From Aphrophora alni (Eukaryota; Arthropoda; Insecta; Hemiptera; Aphrophoridae), in contig OY740765.1 of the NCBI GenBank assembly GCA_963513935.1, positions 151,801,830 to 151,865,829 on the forward strand: a stretch of DNA of 64,000 bases. Reading direction: 5' to 3'. A program made the position numbers and the translations under genes. Below the pieces are notes generated by a model, which ran no database searches, was not told the DNA's origin, and saw nothing but the letters and a program-made list of their open reading frames with translations. Positions 13,998-26,740 of the stretch are shown here, in pieces. Each line of letters opens with the position of its first letter. Position 1 is the first letter of the stretch.

Positions 13998-14914
13998 TAT
14001 TTTCAGCTTATTATCATTACCTTACATCATTATATCCTTTGACTTACAAAAAAAAAAAAAATGATAAAACTCATTTTATTTGTAGTTAAAAGAGAAACAG
14101 TTTTCTTTTTTGCAATTTTTTGTAAAAATAATGGTTTTCCAGATATTCAACATTTAAAATATTAAGCGGCCGTCATTTTTTTCACACTTGTAAAACATTA
14201 CATAAAAAAAAATGTATGCCAAGTCTGAACTCATTATCTTATCTACTTAAAAAAAATATGTTTTTTGTAGAAATACAAAATGAAGGATTGTGTCAAAATG
14301 GAGCGGTTATAGGAACGTTTTTATTTATTTTTATGTAAGAATTCCGCTCCCGAAGCTTGTTAAAGTATTTCAAAAATATCCTGATTACAAGTGATGGGAT
14401 TAATTAATACAGAATAATAAGATTTACTGTACAGGAAAAGGAAAAGTTTATTCTAAAACTCGTTGTTATTATTATATGACTAGTAGTAATCACTAATAAT
14501 TAGATTTATTAGTTACTAATAATTTTTGACATTCTACGCGTTGTAAAATCCACTAATTTTTATTAAATTTTAAACATAGATCATAATGATTTTCGCGAAA
14601 CAAGACGATCAGTTATTTTTTAAAGACATTTTTTTGGTTACTAAAATATATTCTTAATACTTTTTTATTATTTTTGAACATGTATAGTCCTTAATGAAAT
14701 AGCTGAGTGTATATGTAGAACGTATTCGATAAGACATAGCAACAGTCGCGACAGAAACGCTACAGGTGGTTATTCTTGGAACTACACCTTGGTAGACATA
14801 ATGATTGTAGAAATAAATTTCCTACTATGCACTGAAGTCACGTCATGAAATACCTCATTTCTCAGACTTTGCCTATCTTTACATTCCTGTCTTACTCTAA
14901 TAATAAAATACAAG
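13998..14914. other. No gene seen
   Basis: A+T-rich. GGCCGTCATTTTTTTC (14168) is another old-repeat phrase. No reportable frame. Confidence 0.4.
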
Positions 14915-15236
14915 TACTTTCTTTCTCTTTCTCTTTATGTATCTATCTCGTTTTCTCTCCCTCTCCTTCTCTCTCCCTCCTTCCTACTTTCTCTCGCTCA
15001 CATTCTTTCTCTCTCTCTCTCTCTTTCTTCATATTTTCTTTTTTATTCTCACACTTGTACTCTCTTCCATTTTTATCTCTTTCTTTTTATTAATCTCTCA
15101 CTTTTACTCTCTTCTATTTTCTCTTTCATTTCTCTTTCTCTTACCATCGCTTTCTTAATCTTTCACTTTTAATGTCTTCCATTTTCTATTTAACACTCTT
15201 ACTCTCTCATTTTCTCTCTCTTATTCACTCATCTGA

Positions 15237-15310
<74 letters not shown>

Positions 15311-15627
15311 TTACTCTTTCTTTCATTTTCATTCTCTCTCTCTTTATATTACTCCCTTATTCTTTTTCTTTCTTCCTCTCGGACTTTTTCTCTTAACCCT
15401 TTATGTTCTCCCTCCTTAATTTTACTATCTTTCTCTTACTTTCTCGTCTCTATCTCATTCTCTTTCTCTTTTTCGTTATTTCTATTTATTTTTCTCTCTT
15501 ACTCCCTCATTCTCTTTACGTTCTTTCTATTTATTATTTTCTCTTACTTTCTCTTTCTTTCTCTAGTTTTATCTATTTTTTCTTTCTCCTTTCATTCTCT
15601 TTATCAACAATTTGAACCGAGTTTATC
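14915..15627 (+). repeat. Pyrimidine tract with (CT)n array
   Basis: C+T-dominated on the plus strand for 0.7 kb. A pure (CT)n run lies at 15239-15306, flanked on both sides by decayed TTTCTCTC units. Overlapping Ser/Leu/Phe frames are artefacts of the composition. Confidence 0.9.
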
Positions 15628-15780
15628 ATTCTCTCTTTTCCGACCCTGACGCTATTAAAGTATTCAATATCATAGGGTCTTTTTTAAACACTTTTCCTAT
15701 TTAAAAAATTTTTTTTTATTATAATTTTTTTTTGTCAGACGATCACTGCGAGGATTTTGCCTTTAAACGAGAAAAAAGAA
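15628..15780 (+). repeat. Family A, copy 4
   Basis: CTTTTCCGACCCTGACGCTA, TTAAAGTATTC and, after a long T-rich stretch, TTTGCCTTTAAACGAG preserve the middle and 3' end. It directly follows the pyrimidine tract, so the CTCTCTTGACC portion merges with that tract. Confidence 0.65.
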
Positions 15781-15785
15781 ACGAA

Positions 15786-16304
15786 AATAACTTTGGCTAT
15801 TTTCAATCACTTGAACTTAAATTAGTTATTTCCCTCCTGTTAAGATATAAATATCATAAAGTAATATTCAGCATTTAAAATTTATGTTTTTATCAAATAT
15901 TTTTGATTCTTATAATCCATTTTCCGTCTTTATCCGTTTATCTTTACATTAAAATAATAAATTGGTAAAACTGTATGGTTAAGATTAAGCAGAGTTAATG
16001 TGCATTAAAAGTGTTTTGAAAGTCTAGATTGACTGTATTCATTTGTAACATAGAACGACCAATCAGCACAGAGCTAGCTAGTCGCACATTGTCCCAGTAT
16101 TGATTGCCCTATAACAAGGCTAATTTATTAGATTAATTGTACCTTATTATTCAGCAGGTATGTAGGCTCATTAAATTGATTATACATGCTACGATCTGTA
16201 TCCTTGATATACAGGTTGTCTGGTTTATCCCATAATTACCGATTCGACTGTATAGACTTAGTGCAGATATTCATGTCATCATAGATTTCAAAGTAATTGA
16301 GACA
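15786..16304. other. No gene seen
   Basis: Mixed A+T-rich DNA without a motif I recognise. Confidence 0.4.
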
Positions 16305-16737
<433 letters not shown>

Positions 16738-16870
16738 AGAAATTTCCAAATTTGACACATTTAAAAGACTAATTATTATACCCTTAAAATGATTTGATAT
16801 TACAATTATGGGCAATTTTTGAAAAATCGTTTAATGAATCGAAACTGGATTTTTTTTTGCTTAAAGGTAT

Positions 16871-16960
16871 GAATACTCAGACACCCCCTACAACCTTCAA
16901 ATTTAACAAATATATTGCCATTGTACGATCATTCAAATCATAACACCTAACTTTAACCAG
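16871..16960 (+). repeat. Family C/D repeat, short copy
   Basis: AAATTTAAC then ATATATTGCCATTGTACGA and ATTCA are shared with 41459-41505; 51511-51570 is a weaker match. CTAACTTTAACCA also recurs near 33424. The 105-codon minus frame at 16877-17194 spans this repeat and the next one and is probably not a gene. Confidence 0.55.
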
Positions 16961-17049
16961 TATCTCTATATTCATATATTTCAACCCCCTTTGCGGTTTT
17001 AATACTTTGTAGTACGTATTTATTATTAGGTTATTTAAAATTTCCCTGT

Positions 17050-17150
17050 AGTTGAGTAAACTAAGTCCGTTGAAGGAGGAGCCAGTAGAACCTTGAAGAA
17101 ACCAATAAGGACGGTGCAGATTTGCCAACTCGTTTCCTCTCTGTGATAGC
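17050..17150 (+). repeat. Repeat family F, copy 1
   Basis: AAGTCCGTTGAAGGAGGAGC, CCTTGAAGAAACCAATA and TTTGCCAACTCGTTTCC match 20141-20225 in order and spacing apart from a small insertion there. Both copies are GC-richer than their surroundings. Confidence 0.65.
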
Positions 17151-18114
17151 GCTTGAAGTCTTGATTCTGATGTAGTTACATTCATTGAACGCACTCGATA
17201 AAATCATAGGTACTGCATTTAATTTTGCATTACCGTTGCAAAGGTTTACCGAACATTAAAAAAAAAAAAATTAAATAAAGTTCCGTAGCTGCTTTTCTTC
17301 CTTGTAAACCAACATTAGATATTCCTCAACAAAAAATATATTTTTCCGACTAGATAAATAAATGTAATAGAAATCTTTCCACTTAATTTGCAAGAAACTT
17401 TAATTAATAACTCATATTTAATAGTGTACTGGGTTTATTACTATTAAAGGAAAAATATTTTTAAAATGAATACGCCAGTAACGCTGACGTAATGTTGATG
17501 TATAAGTTAGACTAAACGTGTATAGCTATTAAAACAAGAAACTATAATTAACTGACAATAAAACTACTTATTTACCCAACTCTATTAGCATTATAGCTTC
17601 GCTCTGTGATTATCCTCGTGCAGGGAGCTGTTCAAATTGACAACAGCGCGCTACTTTTGTTATTTCTCCGTTTGGTTATTACTCAGCGGACTTGATTCGT
17701 ATTGCTTAGTATAGTAGAGTATTTGATAATGAAGAAACACGATGTCCATTGTATTTATTTTATTTGAATCATAAAATATCCCTTTTGTAACATTACCCTT
17801 TCGTGCTGTTGCTCTTTGCTGTATAAACAGAATTTTACGATATTTTATTTTCCAGTGTTGGCAACGCCTATAACTGACAATCTTTGACAGATTGTTGTTT
17901 ACTTGCGTGGGGAGGGAGGGGGGAGAGAGAGAGATTTATTTTAGCAAAACAGTGATTAAATAAATATTTGTGTTGCGTCCTTAGAGTGTTGGCTACAACG
18001 GTTTTTGGGGACAGTTGATTTTGAAAACCGTTATCAGTTTGGATTAAAAATTAAAAGATATTTATTTTATTTAAAAAAAACTATCTTTATTTTTATCTTG
18101 TTGAATAAAGGACA
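17151..18114. other. No gene seen
   Basis: A+T-rich. TGTTGGCAACGCC (17856) resembles phrases at 1840, 3130 and 45790 but is too short to define a repeat. A short GA run is at 17922-17932. Confidence 0.4.
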
Positions 18115-18298
18115 AAAAACCTCTCGGTCATCATCACCTTAAAAAAAAAAAGAAAGAAAGAAAAAAGAGTAAAAAATAAAGACCCCTAGTCCTCAAATAT
18201 TTTATTAGCGTCAGGATTGGAATAGAACAAGAGTTGGTCAAGAGAGAACGGATAGTAAAGATAAAATAGAGGGATCTAAAAGGTGTATATCGAGGTAG
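18115..18298 (-). repeat. Family A, copy 5
   Basis: One of the fullest minus-strand copies: AAAAACCTCTCGGTCATCAT, a run of A, AATAAAGACCCCTAGTCCTC, ATTAGCGTCAGGATTGG, AACAAGAGTTGGTCAAGAGA and GGGATCTAAAAGG. Confidence 0.75.
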
Positions 18299-20129
18299 GA
18301 AATTTTATTTTAAATTGTGGTCTATTATTTTCACACATATATTTTATAGAAAAAGTTAAGCAATGAATCAAAAATGTGTTGTAAGAAATAATCATTTTGA
18401 GTTCCCTTGAGCCTATAAAAGTGTTTTTTTTTTTTTGTTTTTTTTAAGATGTATGTCGTTCGAATTTTATCAAATTTAGAATGTGAAAAAATTTTGATTA
18501 TATATTGAGGTGTATTTATTTTTTGTAAAAAGGTAAAAATATATAGCAGTGATTTCCGTGAGAAAATAAAAACTCAAATTGTCTCAAAATCGGATTTAAC
18601 GATTTTGATAATAAAGTGTACCCTAAGAACCCAAACACAACTTATTGCTTTCCATCGTCCCTGACATTCCGGTTAGGGAGTTTCAATAATTCGTCCATGG
18701 AGCTATGATAAAAGGAAAAGAATTAACCACGTGAAAAAATTCTTAAAAGATCAACATTTTAATCTATTCTAACCATTTTTCATATAATTTTCAACAACTA
18801 ATTAAACCTAATTTACCTACTAAATTTTACAGAAATTCAACTAAAATATCGACTGCCAAAGCTATAATTGTTGATTTTATCTAATTTTGAGGTTATAATG
18901 CTAACGATTTTATTTATTAGTAATAACTCCTTTATTACTTATAAGCTGATGGCCCCAGTTTCACCTGGGAATAGTTGAGATAGTTTTATAAAGAAATATT
19001 TTTTTAGCACAACCCTAATGGTGGTTTTATGGAAATAAATTATGCCCAAATACTGCAACACAAATTTTTATTAAAATCGACCCATAAATAACAAAGATAT
19101 GATACTAGTTCTGTAACCACTAGTAGACTTAGTTCCTCGTTAAAATCGTTAGCGATCGGACTACTGTTTATTCATTTATGCATTTATTTAAAACAAACAA
19201 ATTACGTATATAATATTCCTATATTCTTCACAAAACAAAACAAAATTCTTTTTAGGACATATCCAACTTAACTATCAATGTCTAGTATTTGGTAGACAAA
19301 TTATATGACAAATTTTGAAATTATTATATACAAAATATTATTATTATTATTTAATATCAAGGAACAAAACATTGTAAATAAGCATTTATTTTATAATTTT
19401 GTAACCTTATAAAACTCGAAAAAGTATTAATGATTATAAATTAATATATCGATTCAGTTTTAAATTTTTTTTAACACGTCAAAATTTCTTGCGAAAAAGT
19501 GTTTTGAAAACAATTTAAATTAAATTTTTAAATTGAAGATATTTTATTTTTAAAGACGGATTAGAGTCCGTTTACACCATTATATTTAATACTTCGGAAC
19601 ACCTGCGTTCTCGCTTAAGCACTGTTTTGGATGAACGATATTTAAAAACGAAAAATAAATAAAACCCTAAATATACATTGTTCAGCCTAGCTGTAAAGAT
19701 CGTTATTACTAAATTTGATAGACAAACGTACAAACGAATGACCAAGTTAATCAGGATATCGTGTAGTGAAAGTTGAATCTATTTACAATTACCATACTCA
19801 CGCTGGTAGTGATATACAGTATAACGTAATGGCAATGTACTAATCAACTACAGCTCCATTTTCTAATGTTGTTACATTCAGTAATTGTGTAGCAGACCCA
19901 TCTGCTTCACTTCAGCCACTAAATTGGATTGTTTTCGCAATTACATTTGTTATTTCTTCCGCCAGACAGCAGTAATGTGGATTACACCAGTTTATGTGGA
20001 ATTTAACAGTCGACAATAGTTTTACCAAAATGAATTTTCAATTTCAATTTATTCTGAACAATATCGAGCACTTTCATTCGGGTCACATATGGTGGAGTAT
20101 GAGTTGCTAATCCCGTGGTTACCTATACA
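18299..20129. other. No gene seen
   Basis: Long A+T-rich stretch with stops in every frame. Nothing in it matched another part of the window convincingly. Confidence 0.4.
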
Positions 20130-20235
20130 AAGTCCCCACGAGTCAAGTCCGTTGAGAGAGGAGCCAGCAGAAAGCGTGACCTTGAAGGAACCAATAGGGA
20201 TCGTCTGGGTTTACCAACTCGTTTCCCTTGGTTTC
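20130..20235 (+). repeat. Repeat family F, copy 2
   Basis: AAGTCCGTTGAGAGAGGAGC, ACCTTGAAGGAACCAATAGG and TTACCAACTCGTTTCCC match copy 1 at 17050. It abuts the next family A copy with only ~25 bases between. Confidence 0.65.
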
Positions 20236-20260
20236 GTACATGATTCGTTGCGGATAATGT

Positions 20261-20432
20261 AGACTTTGATTAGATCCATCTATTTCATCTTTCCTATCAG
20301 GTCTCTCTTGACCACCTCTTGTTATGTTCCGACCCAGACGTTAGTAATGTATTCGAGTCCTAGGGGATGTTTTTTTGTTTTTATTTATTTATTAAGTCTA
20401 TGACCGAGAGGTGTTTTGCCTTAAAACGACAG
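20261..20432 (+). repeat. Family A, copy 6
   Basis: GATTAGATCCATC, CTATCAGGTCTCTCTTGACC, GTTCCGACCCAGACG, GTATTCGAGTCCTAGGGG and ATGACCGAGAGGTGTTTTGC give most of the unit. Confidence 0.75.
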
Positions 20433-21004
20433 GAAAAATTTTTCCAAGTTCCTGACTGCTATTTTTTTTTAAACTGAAAAACTTTTACAATCGCTACACA
20501 CTTACAAAATTATTCATCTCCTACGTTGGTAAAACGTAGGCCTCTCCATAGGCCTAAGTAAAATCAAACCATCAAAAGAAATTATGATATCTCAAATTTG
20601 GTTGATAATATTACGGTGGAAATTTAGTAACATAAGCAAAACAAACATACAAAATTAACGCAACGTAAAATGATGACTTCAAAGTAATTTCTACAAAAAC
20701 ACTGTCGCAGGTCATTTAACAGTTTTTGTAATTAAAAATTAGTTATTATTTTAGATGATAAAAAAAAAAATTCAAAAATATTTATATCAACATCAAATTA
20801 CATTAACTAGAGCCGAACTAGTTCCATAGTTTATAATAAGCTTTGTTTCAAAATTACGTGTCCTAACTTTACGCGATGAAATTTAGGGCGTCAAAATAAA
20901 GGAAATGATGTTCTATAAACATACATCTGACAACGCTTCGTTATCCGTACATCAATCGTTATATATTTTTTCGAAAAAATAATAACCTTAGGTTATGTTA
21001 GATT

Positions 21005-21187
21005 AGAGTTTTTTATTTTGAGTCGAAATTTGTTATACATATTTTTTATGCTACGTTTTACCAGTACTGAGAATCAAAACTATAACTTATAAAAATTTTA
21101 ATATTCAATATTAGAAATTTCGATCGCCCTCCATTTTTAACAATGTATAATATAAAGTTTTGATTCTTGGCGTACTGGTAATTACAG
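21005..21187 (+). repeat. Repeat family H, copy 1
   Basis: GAGTCGAAATTTGTTATACA, then CCTCCATTTTTAACA, TATAATATAAAGTTTTG and TACTGGTAA occur in the same order at 42925-43095. The rest of 20433-21796 holds no recognisable gene. Confidence 0.6.
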
Positions 21188-21796
21188 TTTTCCAATTATT
21201 TTTAAAGGAATTTTGTCTTCTTTTCATGCCATTATTCACTTACCGAGTTAGAACACATATTTTTGAAACTCGCTGTATATTGATTCTAAATAAACAATTA
21301 ATTTTACACAAACATAAAAATCATTAAAATGTTTATTTACGGAATTAAAGTAATAAAATCTGTAGGTTAACATTCAGCCAACTTCAGTAATCTATTGACT
21401 CTGTCCTCTACTTGAGAATATTGTTGAGATAGTTTTAATATCTAAAAGATAATAAGATTCCTGTATAATATGACAACAGTAATAATATTATGATTACAAT
21501 CCGTAGTAAATCTACTTGGTTAACCAACTTTAAATAATTTTTCTATTAAAATCAGCTGTTATCGAATGTTTTAAATTGATTGTTTTGGTAAAGAATGCTA
21601 AAATGGTTTAAACAATTATAAAATAGACAATTGATTTATAAGTTTCTATAGGCAGAGTGTATCTCAAAAGTTTGGTAAATTAAAACTCAAGTTAAAATTA
21701 AAAAATCTGCCTTCTTCACAACCGACTCGTTGTCGAGTTCTATTTTTGTACAAAAAGTATTGACTGGTTAAATAGTTATTTTTATTGCTATTTAGA

Positions 21797-22002
21797 AGCA
21801 AAAAACCTTACGGTCATCATTGCCTTATAAAAAAATGGAAAACAAGGACGTAAAATAAATACCAGGACTACTCCAACAGCGTCAGTCTTGAAAAACAACA
21901 ATAGTTGGTCAAGAGATTCCTTAGGAAAAGAGAAAGAGAGGTATCTAATCCAAGACTACGTGAAAAAAGGTGGTGATCGAGCTAGGATATCTCGGGATTG
22001 CC
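21797..22002 (-). repeat. Family A, copy 7
   Basis: Nearly full-length. CTTACGGTCATCATTGCCTT, CAATAGTTGGTCAAGAGATT, AGAGAGGTATCTAATCCAAG, ACTACGTGAAAAAAGGTG and CTCGGGATTGCC are all legible. Confidence 0.75.
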
Positions 22003-22608
22003 CTGAGAGGTCCCATAGTTTCAGCTTTAGTTGCATTTAGATTTTAACCCTCTGTCAAGAGAGCTTCGTTCCAACTAGCAAGAAATTCTAGATATTGTTT
22101 TATCTCATGGAAAATAAAATATGGTGTAATTCCAACACATTTTGTAGTTATCCTACTGCAAACTTTGAACTTCCGTCCTAACTATATATTGATCCAATTA
22201 AAAAAATAACAATCTAGTTATAATATAGGTTGATATAAATGTGCAGCCTCTAAAATTGAATTTTATTTATTCGTACTGATTATCAGAATAGTAATTTTGT
22301 TGTTGTTTTATTTCAAATTTAATTGGTCAAAGTACTTTAATTTTAACAACTTTTAGGAGAGTTGTTTCGGATTTAAATGATTTTATTTCTTGGTGGATTC
22401 TACTTAAGAATTATTTATTACGCATTGTGTGTGCCTATGTTGAATTATGGAAAAAAAATCTATGTAATTTATGAAAAGTAATTAAATTTCAAACAACATT
22501 ATTTAATAAATGTATTGCAAATTATTAGATACGTAAAACAATAAAAATACTTTAATGCTGGGATCTGAACGAAGTAGCGTGTACGTTAAATCCGCATTGA
22601 TAAACTGT

Positions 22609-22775
22609 TATTAAAAATATTTCACCACGCAGGCTATCTGACTCCTCCGTGCCAACAATTTGTTACAATGATGAATTGTCTCCCTCTTTTTCCCACCCCT
22701 AGACTAAATTTACCGAGACACACTTTGTCATACATTTTCAAGGATCAATAATTGCACAGTTGGAAACATCGTCCA
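22609..22775 (+). repeat. Repeat family B, copy 1
   Basis: TTATTAAAAATATTTCAC, CAACAATTTGTTACAATGAT, GAATTGTCTCCCTC, GACTAAATTTACC and AAGGATCAATAATTG, then GGAAACATCGTCC. Copies lie at 36767-36930 (same strand) and 29655-29818 (opposite). About 165 bp, ends not sharply defined, no coding. Confidence 0.75.
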
Positions 22776-22871
22776 TTCATAAAAAAAAATATGTATATTA
22801 AATGTACGAGACTTATACCATACTCTGTGTGTAATTTAACAATCATGTACGGATACGTAAGGGGTTGATAG

Positions 22872-23100
22872 TAATTAAATAAATAAATGTATTTATTTCC
22901 TCAATCTGCTACATAAAATACAAAAATAACTAAAACACGTGTCCAAGTTCAAACACTGTAATAAACTTGCCAAGACTGATGTCAACGTAACACTAAATAC
23001 ATAAAAACTAAATAAATATATTATAAGATTTATACATACAAGAATAGGAGAATTATACATACAAAAATAGGATTAAAAAAAGAAACAAAAGAAATATAGT
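22872..23100 (-). mobile_element. Probable LINE 3' end with (ATTT)n tail
   Basis: On the minus strand GTAGCAGATTGAGGAAATAA then ATACATTTATTTATTTAATT looks like a poly(A)-signal-like AATAAA followed by a short simple tail, the arrangement seen at the 3' ends of CR1-like LINEs. No coding part could be read upstream. It could also be A+T-rich DNA by chance. Confidence 0.35.
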
Positions 23101-23338
23101 CTTACTTACATTGATCAGTCAAACAAAAAACAAAAGATCAAAAGAATGTTGGTGTATACAAGATTATCAATCAGAACTATAAACTACTACTTAGCATTTT
23201 AAACTAAATGTTTTATTCAATCAGAATGAGAAAATTTAGGGCCTTCAAGGCATTTTGCCCATTTGAAGGTTCCTATTTCTTAATATTGTTGTTTTTTAAG
23301 AAGCGTTCAGATAGTGAAAGTAAATTACTACTAAATTT

Positions 23339-23339
23339 G

Positions 23340-23376
<37 letters not shown>

Positions 23377-23600
23377 GGTTTCGTGATTGCGATATAGGAT
23401 GTGGTTGTCATTATCTCTTACACAAAGCAGTAAAGGCAGGGCTATTTCCTATATCGTCTCAATGTATTTGGCATCAAATTTGCGTGAGATGACGATGGTT
23501 TGTCTTTTATTTCCAGGTTTTTATACTTCATGGTACCAGGTAGTGGTATATTTTTCTATATATTTACTAGAAAATATCACGGTTGTGTAATGTGAAGAGA
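23339..23600. other. Poly(T) run and unassigned frame
   Basis: About 30 T at 23342-23371, possibly a reverse-oriented poly(A) tail. A 67-codon plus frame (23387-23590) with hydrophobic segments follows; I recognise nothing in it and treat it as chance. Confidence 0.3.
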
Positions 23601-23801
23601 AGCGACAACTTTAGTATATTTTTTACGTTGTTTGTATTCCTTTACATTCTGAATCCTGAAAATAAAAAAAATAATTAAAACTGTAGGCGTATAATACAAT
23701 CTTTGATTACCATAATTAATTAACCATTAGTACAACTGAACTGACAAAACAGTTATGGAAACAACTGTGTATAAACTTTAAAAAAAAAATTTAACCAACT
23801 T

Positions 23802-23837
23802 TTGTAATATGTTGTACATTTGAACAACATATTACAA
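23802..23837. repeat. Perfect 14-bp hairpin
   Basis: TTGTAATATGTTGT, loop ACATTTGA, then ACAACATATTACAA. Confidence 0.85.
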
Positions 23838-24297
23838 CGACAGATTAACACTGTCGGTGTACACTAAACCTTCACAGCCTTAAAGCATGCTTTATTGCAA
23901 TACATACAGACAAGTCCTGAGTATACTTAAGTCTTGGATAGTAGCTAATCTCGTTAAAATTGAAAGTGGAAATAAGAGTGAAGTCAGTAGGTGACTAACA
24001 AACAACTCGATTGTGTTAGGAGTTTCTATACTTCATTTTATACTTGATGTAAAGCCTACACACTTATTGTATGTTCTACCACATAGTGTGAACAACGTGA
24101 ACCTATTAGTTATATACTCGTAGTCTCCCGTATTAATAAACAAAGATCTAGTAAAACAGTATGTTCCTATCCGTTAGCTGTTTTACTATCATTGTGATGC
24201 AAATTACGTAATATTTTGTTTCACCTCAGTCGTAAGATTTAATTAGTTTCCTCAAAACTTTTTGTTGTTAGCACAAACCCTTTAAGTTATCTACACT

Positions 24298-24393
24298 TTA
24301 TAAAAAAAAGAAAGAAAAAACAACATAATGAACTCCTAGACATCGAATAAGATTAAGATCGGTAAAGCACAAGAGTTAGTCGAAAGAGACACG
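24298..24393 (-). repeat. Family A, copy 8
   Basis: AACTCCTAGACATCGAATAA, GATTAAGATCGG and GCACAAGAGTTAGTCGAAAG match the central part on the minus strand. It abuts the LINE fragment at 24400. Confidence 0.6.
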
Positions 24394-24399
24394 TTAGTT

Positions 24400-24797
24400 T
24401 GTTGCACGTAGACATTCCCAAGAAAACTTTTATGCTCTGTGAACTACAAAATCGTCCTGACGAGGATGTCTTGACGAATTTTCTATCCCTTTGTCTAAAA
24501 TCCAAAGCTCTCGGACCTTTTTCGATTAGGGCATTCGCAGTCAAAGATCAGGTGCTCTGCATTCTCCTGTTACAGCCCACATTTCCTGCGTAGAAACTCT
24601 CCAGTAAAAAGACCCATCTTTACGTGTTTTATCAAATGGTATAGCCTATTGTAACGAACATTACGTCCTTCCTTAATTATCTCTGCCAAAGGGGAGAAAG
24701 TCAGTTGTAATTTGATTAAAGGGGGCACGAAATCTTCCTTCAATCTTTGATACTTCTCCAACTTCTCTCGTGCTCTTTCTGAGCACTTAGCCAACCC
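24400..24797 (-). mobile_element. LINE RNase H-type C-terminus with zinc knuckle
   Basis: One minus frame (from 24794) reads RYNRLYHLIKHVKMGLFTGE, FLRRKCGL, an in-frame stop, then QENAEHLIFDCECPNRKRS. This is the C-terminal tail after RNase H in insect LINEs: L.G.LTGH..L..HL followed by C..C...ENAEHLIFDC. A second stop ends it at SFGF. The 63- and 64-codon frames on the two strands here are shadows of this frame. The 34-kb fragment has the same NVRYNRLY/VRIRYWAND-like block and is probably the same family. Confidence 0.7.
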
Positions 24798-25849
24798 GAT
24801 GTATATTGTATGAGTTCAATAACTGTTGGCCTATATATGACGATTTAAGGGCACACAGATTTTCATTTAACCGCAATGTTAGCTATAATACACATTAAAT
24901 AAGTTCTATTTGAGCTAGGCTCATGATTGTTTTTTATTTTGTAGACTGAACATTTATCTAGTTCTTTATGCAAGATATTTCAAAAAAAATAATCAAATAC
25001 GGATATTAGAATTAAAATAAAATGATCTTAACATTTTTCAAAATAATTATGTATTTATTTTTTAAATTTTAATATTTGATGATATTATAAAAATTCTGTA
25101 AGGAGGTGGCAATGTTTATTATGGTCATAGTTTTCTTTTGAAATTAGAGCTTTGTTGTACTTACACCATTCATCCGCTCTTAGACAGAGCTTATTAAACT
25201 ATTGAAAAGCGTACCTCAATATCCACTTAGAAATCGATGTAAATGTTTACATTAATGTTATTTTCATTAAAACATTTTACTATATAACGTGTTATATATC
25301 CTTGGAAAGAGAAAGATCTGGAGATTAATAATCAGTTAAAAACAAAATCTATAAAAAATTTTTTAAAGAACTAATTGATCTCGTAAATAAATAATTTAAT
25401 AATCATGTAGGAAAACCAGGGGCGGGAGATTATAACAATTTTTTTATTAAATCAGTTAAAGCCGACTTTAACTTAATAGGACATTTCTATCAGTCTTATC
25501 AGTTACTTCAAATTTTAAAATACCAAAAATAATGCTTATATAACTGGAGATATAACAAAAATATGCCCACTTTTGATAATCAGTAAATAATATTTTGTTT
25601 TTTAGACGCTACACTGTGCAATTTTTGATAAAATTATTTAGATTTGATTCGAAGGAGAAATATGTCATTTGTATTATAATTTCCCTGAAATTTTTTATTA
25701 TCATGTCTGGAGATATAACAAAAAAAGATAATAATAAAATTTAAATACTGGTCAAATATTAATAAAATCTATTTATACGGCTGTACGATATTACAAATAC
25801 AGAAAGAAAACGTAAACAAAAAATAAAACGAAACTACAAAACTCTTACT
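24798..25849. other. No gene seen
   Basis: Very A+T-rich. GGAGATATAACAAAAA occurs twice (25545 and 25712), hinting at an old internal duplication. Confidence 0.4.
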
Positions 25850-26135
25850 ATGACTTAGTTATCTTTATTCTACGTCTATACGAGAAAGTAAAACTTAAAA
25901 CATTAATTCTACCGTCACGAAAACAGAAAAGTTACGAAAGTATATTAAAAACTTTGCTTAAGTTTGAAGTTATAACAAGAATTAACTTTTATTGATCGAG
26001 ACTTGAAATTTAAGCTTTCTTGGAATGAAAACGAAAACAAATTGTGAAAGCGACAAACTTTCAAAGGAGTTTCCAAAATGTGTTCGGTGAGGGGGGCACT
26101 TCGGATTGACAATTTTCATTGAGATGTTATTTAAT
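25850..26135 (+). repeat. Repeat family G, copy 1
   Basis: CTATACGAGAAAGTAAAA, ACTTTTATTGATCGAGAC, AAGCTTTCTTGGAA, AATTGTGAAAGCGACAAACT and TTTCCAAAATGTGTTCG recur in order at 31385-31660. A fragment with TACGAGAAAGTAAAA is also at 59309. About 280 bp, non-coding. Confidence 0.7.
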
Positions 26136-26489
26136 CTTTATTTTCTTCAAATTAAGACAATCAAAAACAGGTATTACTATTATCATTAAATGTAATATTT
26201 AATTGTCGTCGCTTTTGTGCGAACTACCTATGCTTCAGGCTCAAGCAGTAACCATGAATTGAAGATAAAGGTTTCTCATAACTGAAGTTATTCGACAATT
26301 TCATCATAACAACACAAGCTGTCGTGAAATAATGGGCAATTTTCTTTAACTAGAGAATTAAAGCGCAACAATAAAAGTATAAAATGACTTACTTTCTGGT
26401 CTTTTTCCTTTTCACTTATGACAAAAGATAGTATTGTGAAGTACTTACATTATCAACTTCCAACCACCGTCTATATAATGTGGGTACAC

Positions 26490-26717
26490 CCTCTTATCTA
26501 ACCTAATTAAACTAACCTCACCTAAACTAATCTAACATAATCTAAACTAATATAACCTTACCTAACCTTTCCTAAACTAACCTAACCTAACCTAAGCTAA
26601 TCACCTTTTGAAATTAACTTGTCTCACTTACCAATCACATTATTTCCCCAGTGGGATTCGAACCCGCAATCTTCAACTTTTAGAAAAATGACGATGTAAA
26701 CCTGATGGCTACCTGAA
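26490..26717 (-). mobile_element. tRNA-derived SINE with TTAGG-like tail
   Basis: On the minus strand 26653-26665 reads GGGTTCGAATCCC, a perfect tRNA B box. About 50 bases before it GTAGCCATCAGGT is an A-box-like element, and CACTGGGG follows the B box where an acceptor arm would lie. Acceptor and anticodon stems do not pair well, so this is not a working tRNA. After ~40 bases of body come TAGCTTAGGTTAGGTTAGG and ~100 bases of decayed GGTTA/TTAGG units down to 26490. The plain reading is a tRNA-SINE with a pentanucleotide tail; a separate telomere-like insertion is the alternative. Confidence 0.65.
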
Positions 26718-26740
26718 CACTTCAGAATTTTCACTATTGA

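Noticed and set aside
16877..17194. 105-codon minus frame as a gene
   Set aside because: It spans two unrelated dispersed repeats (C/D and F), both found elsewhere in the window.
26645..26717. A functional tRNA gene
   Set aside because: The B box is perfect but acceptor and anticodon stems do not pair and the A box is poor; a SINE head fits better.
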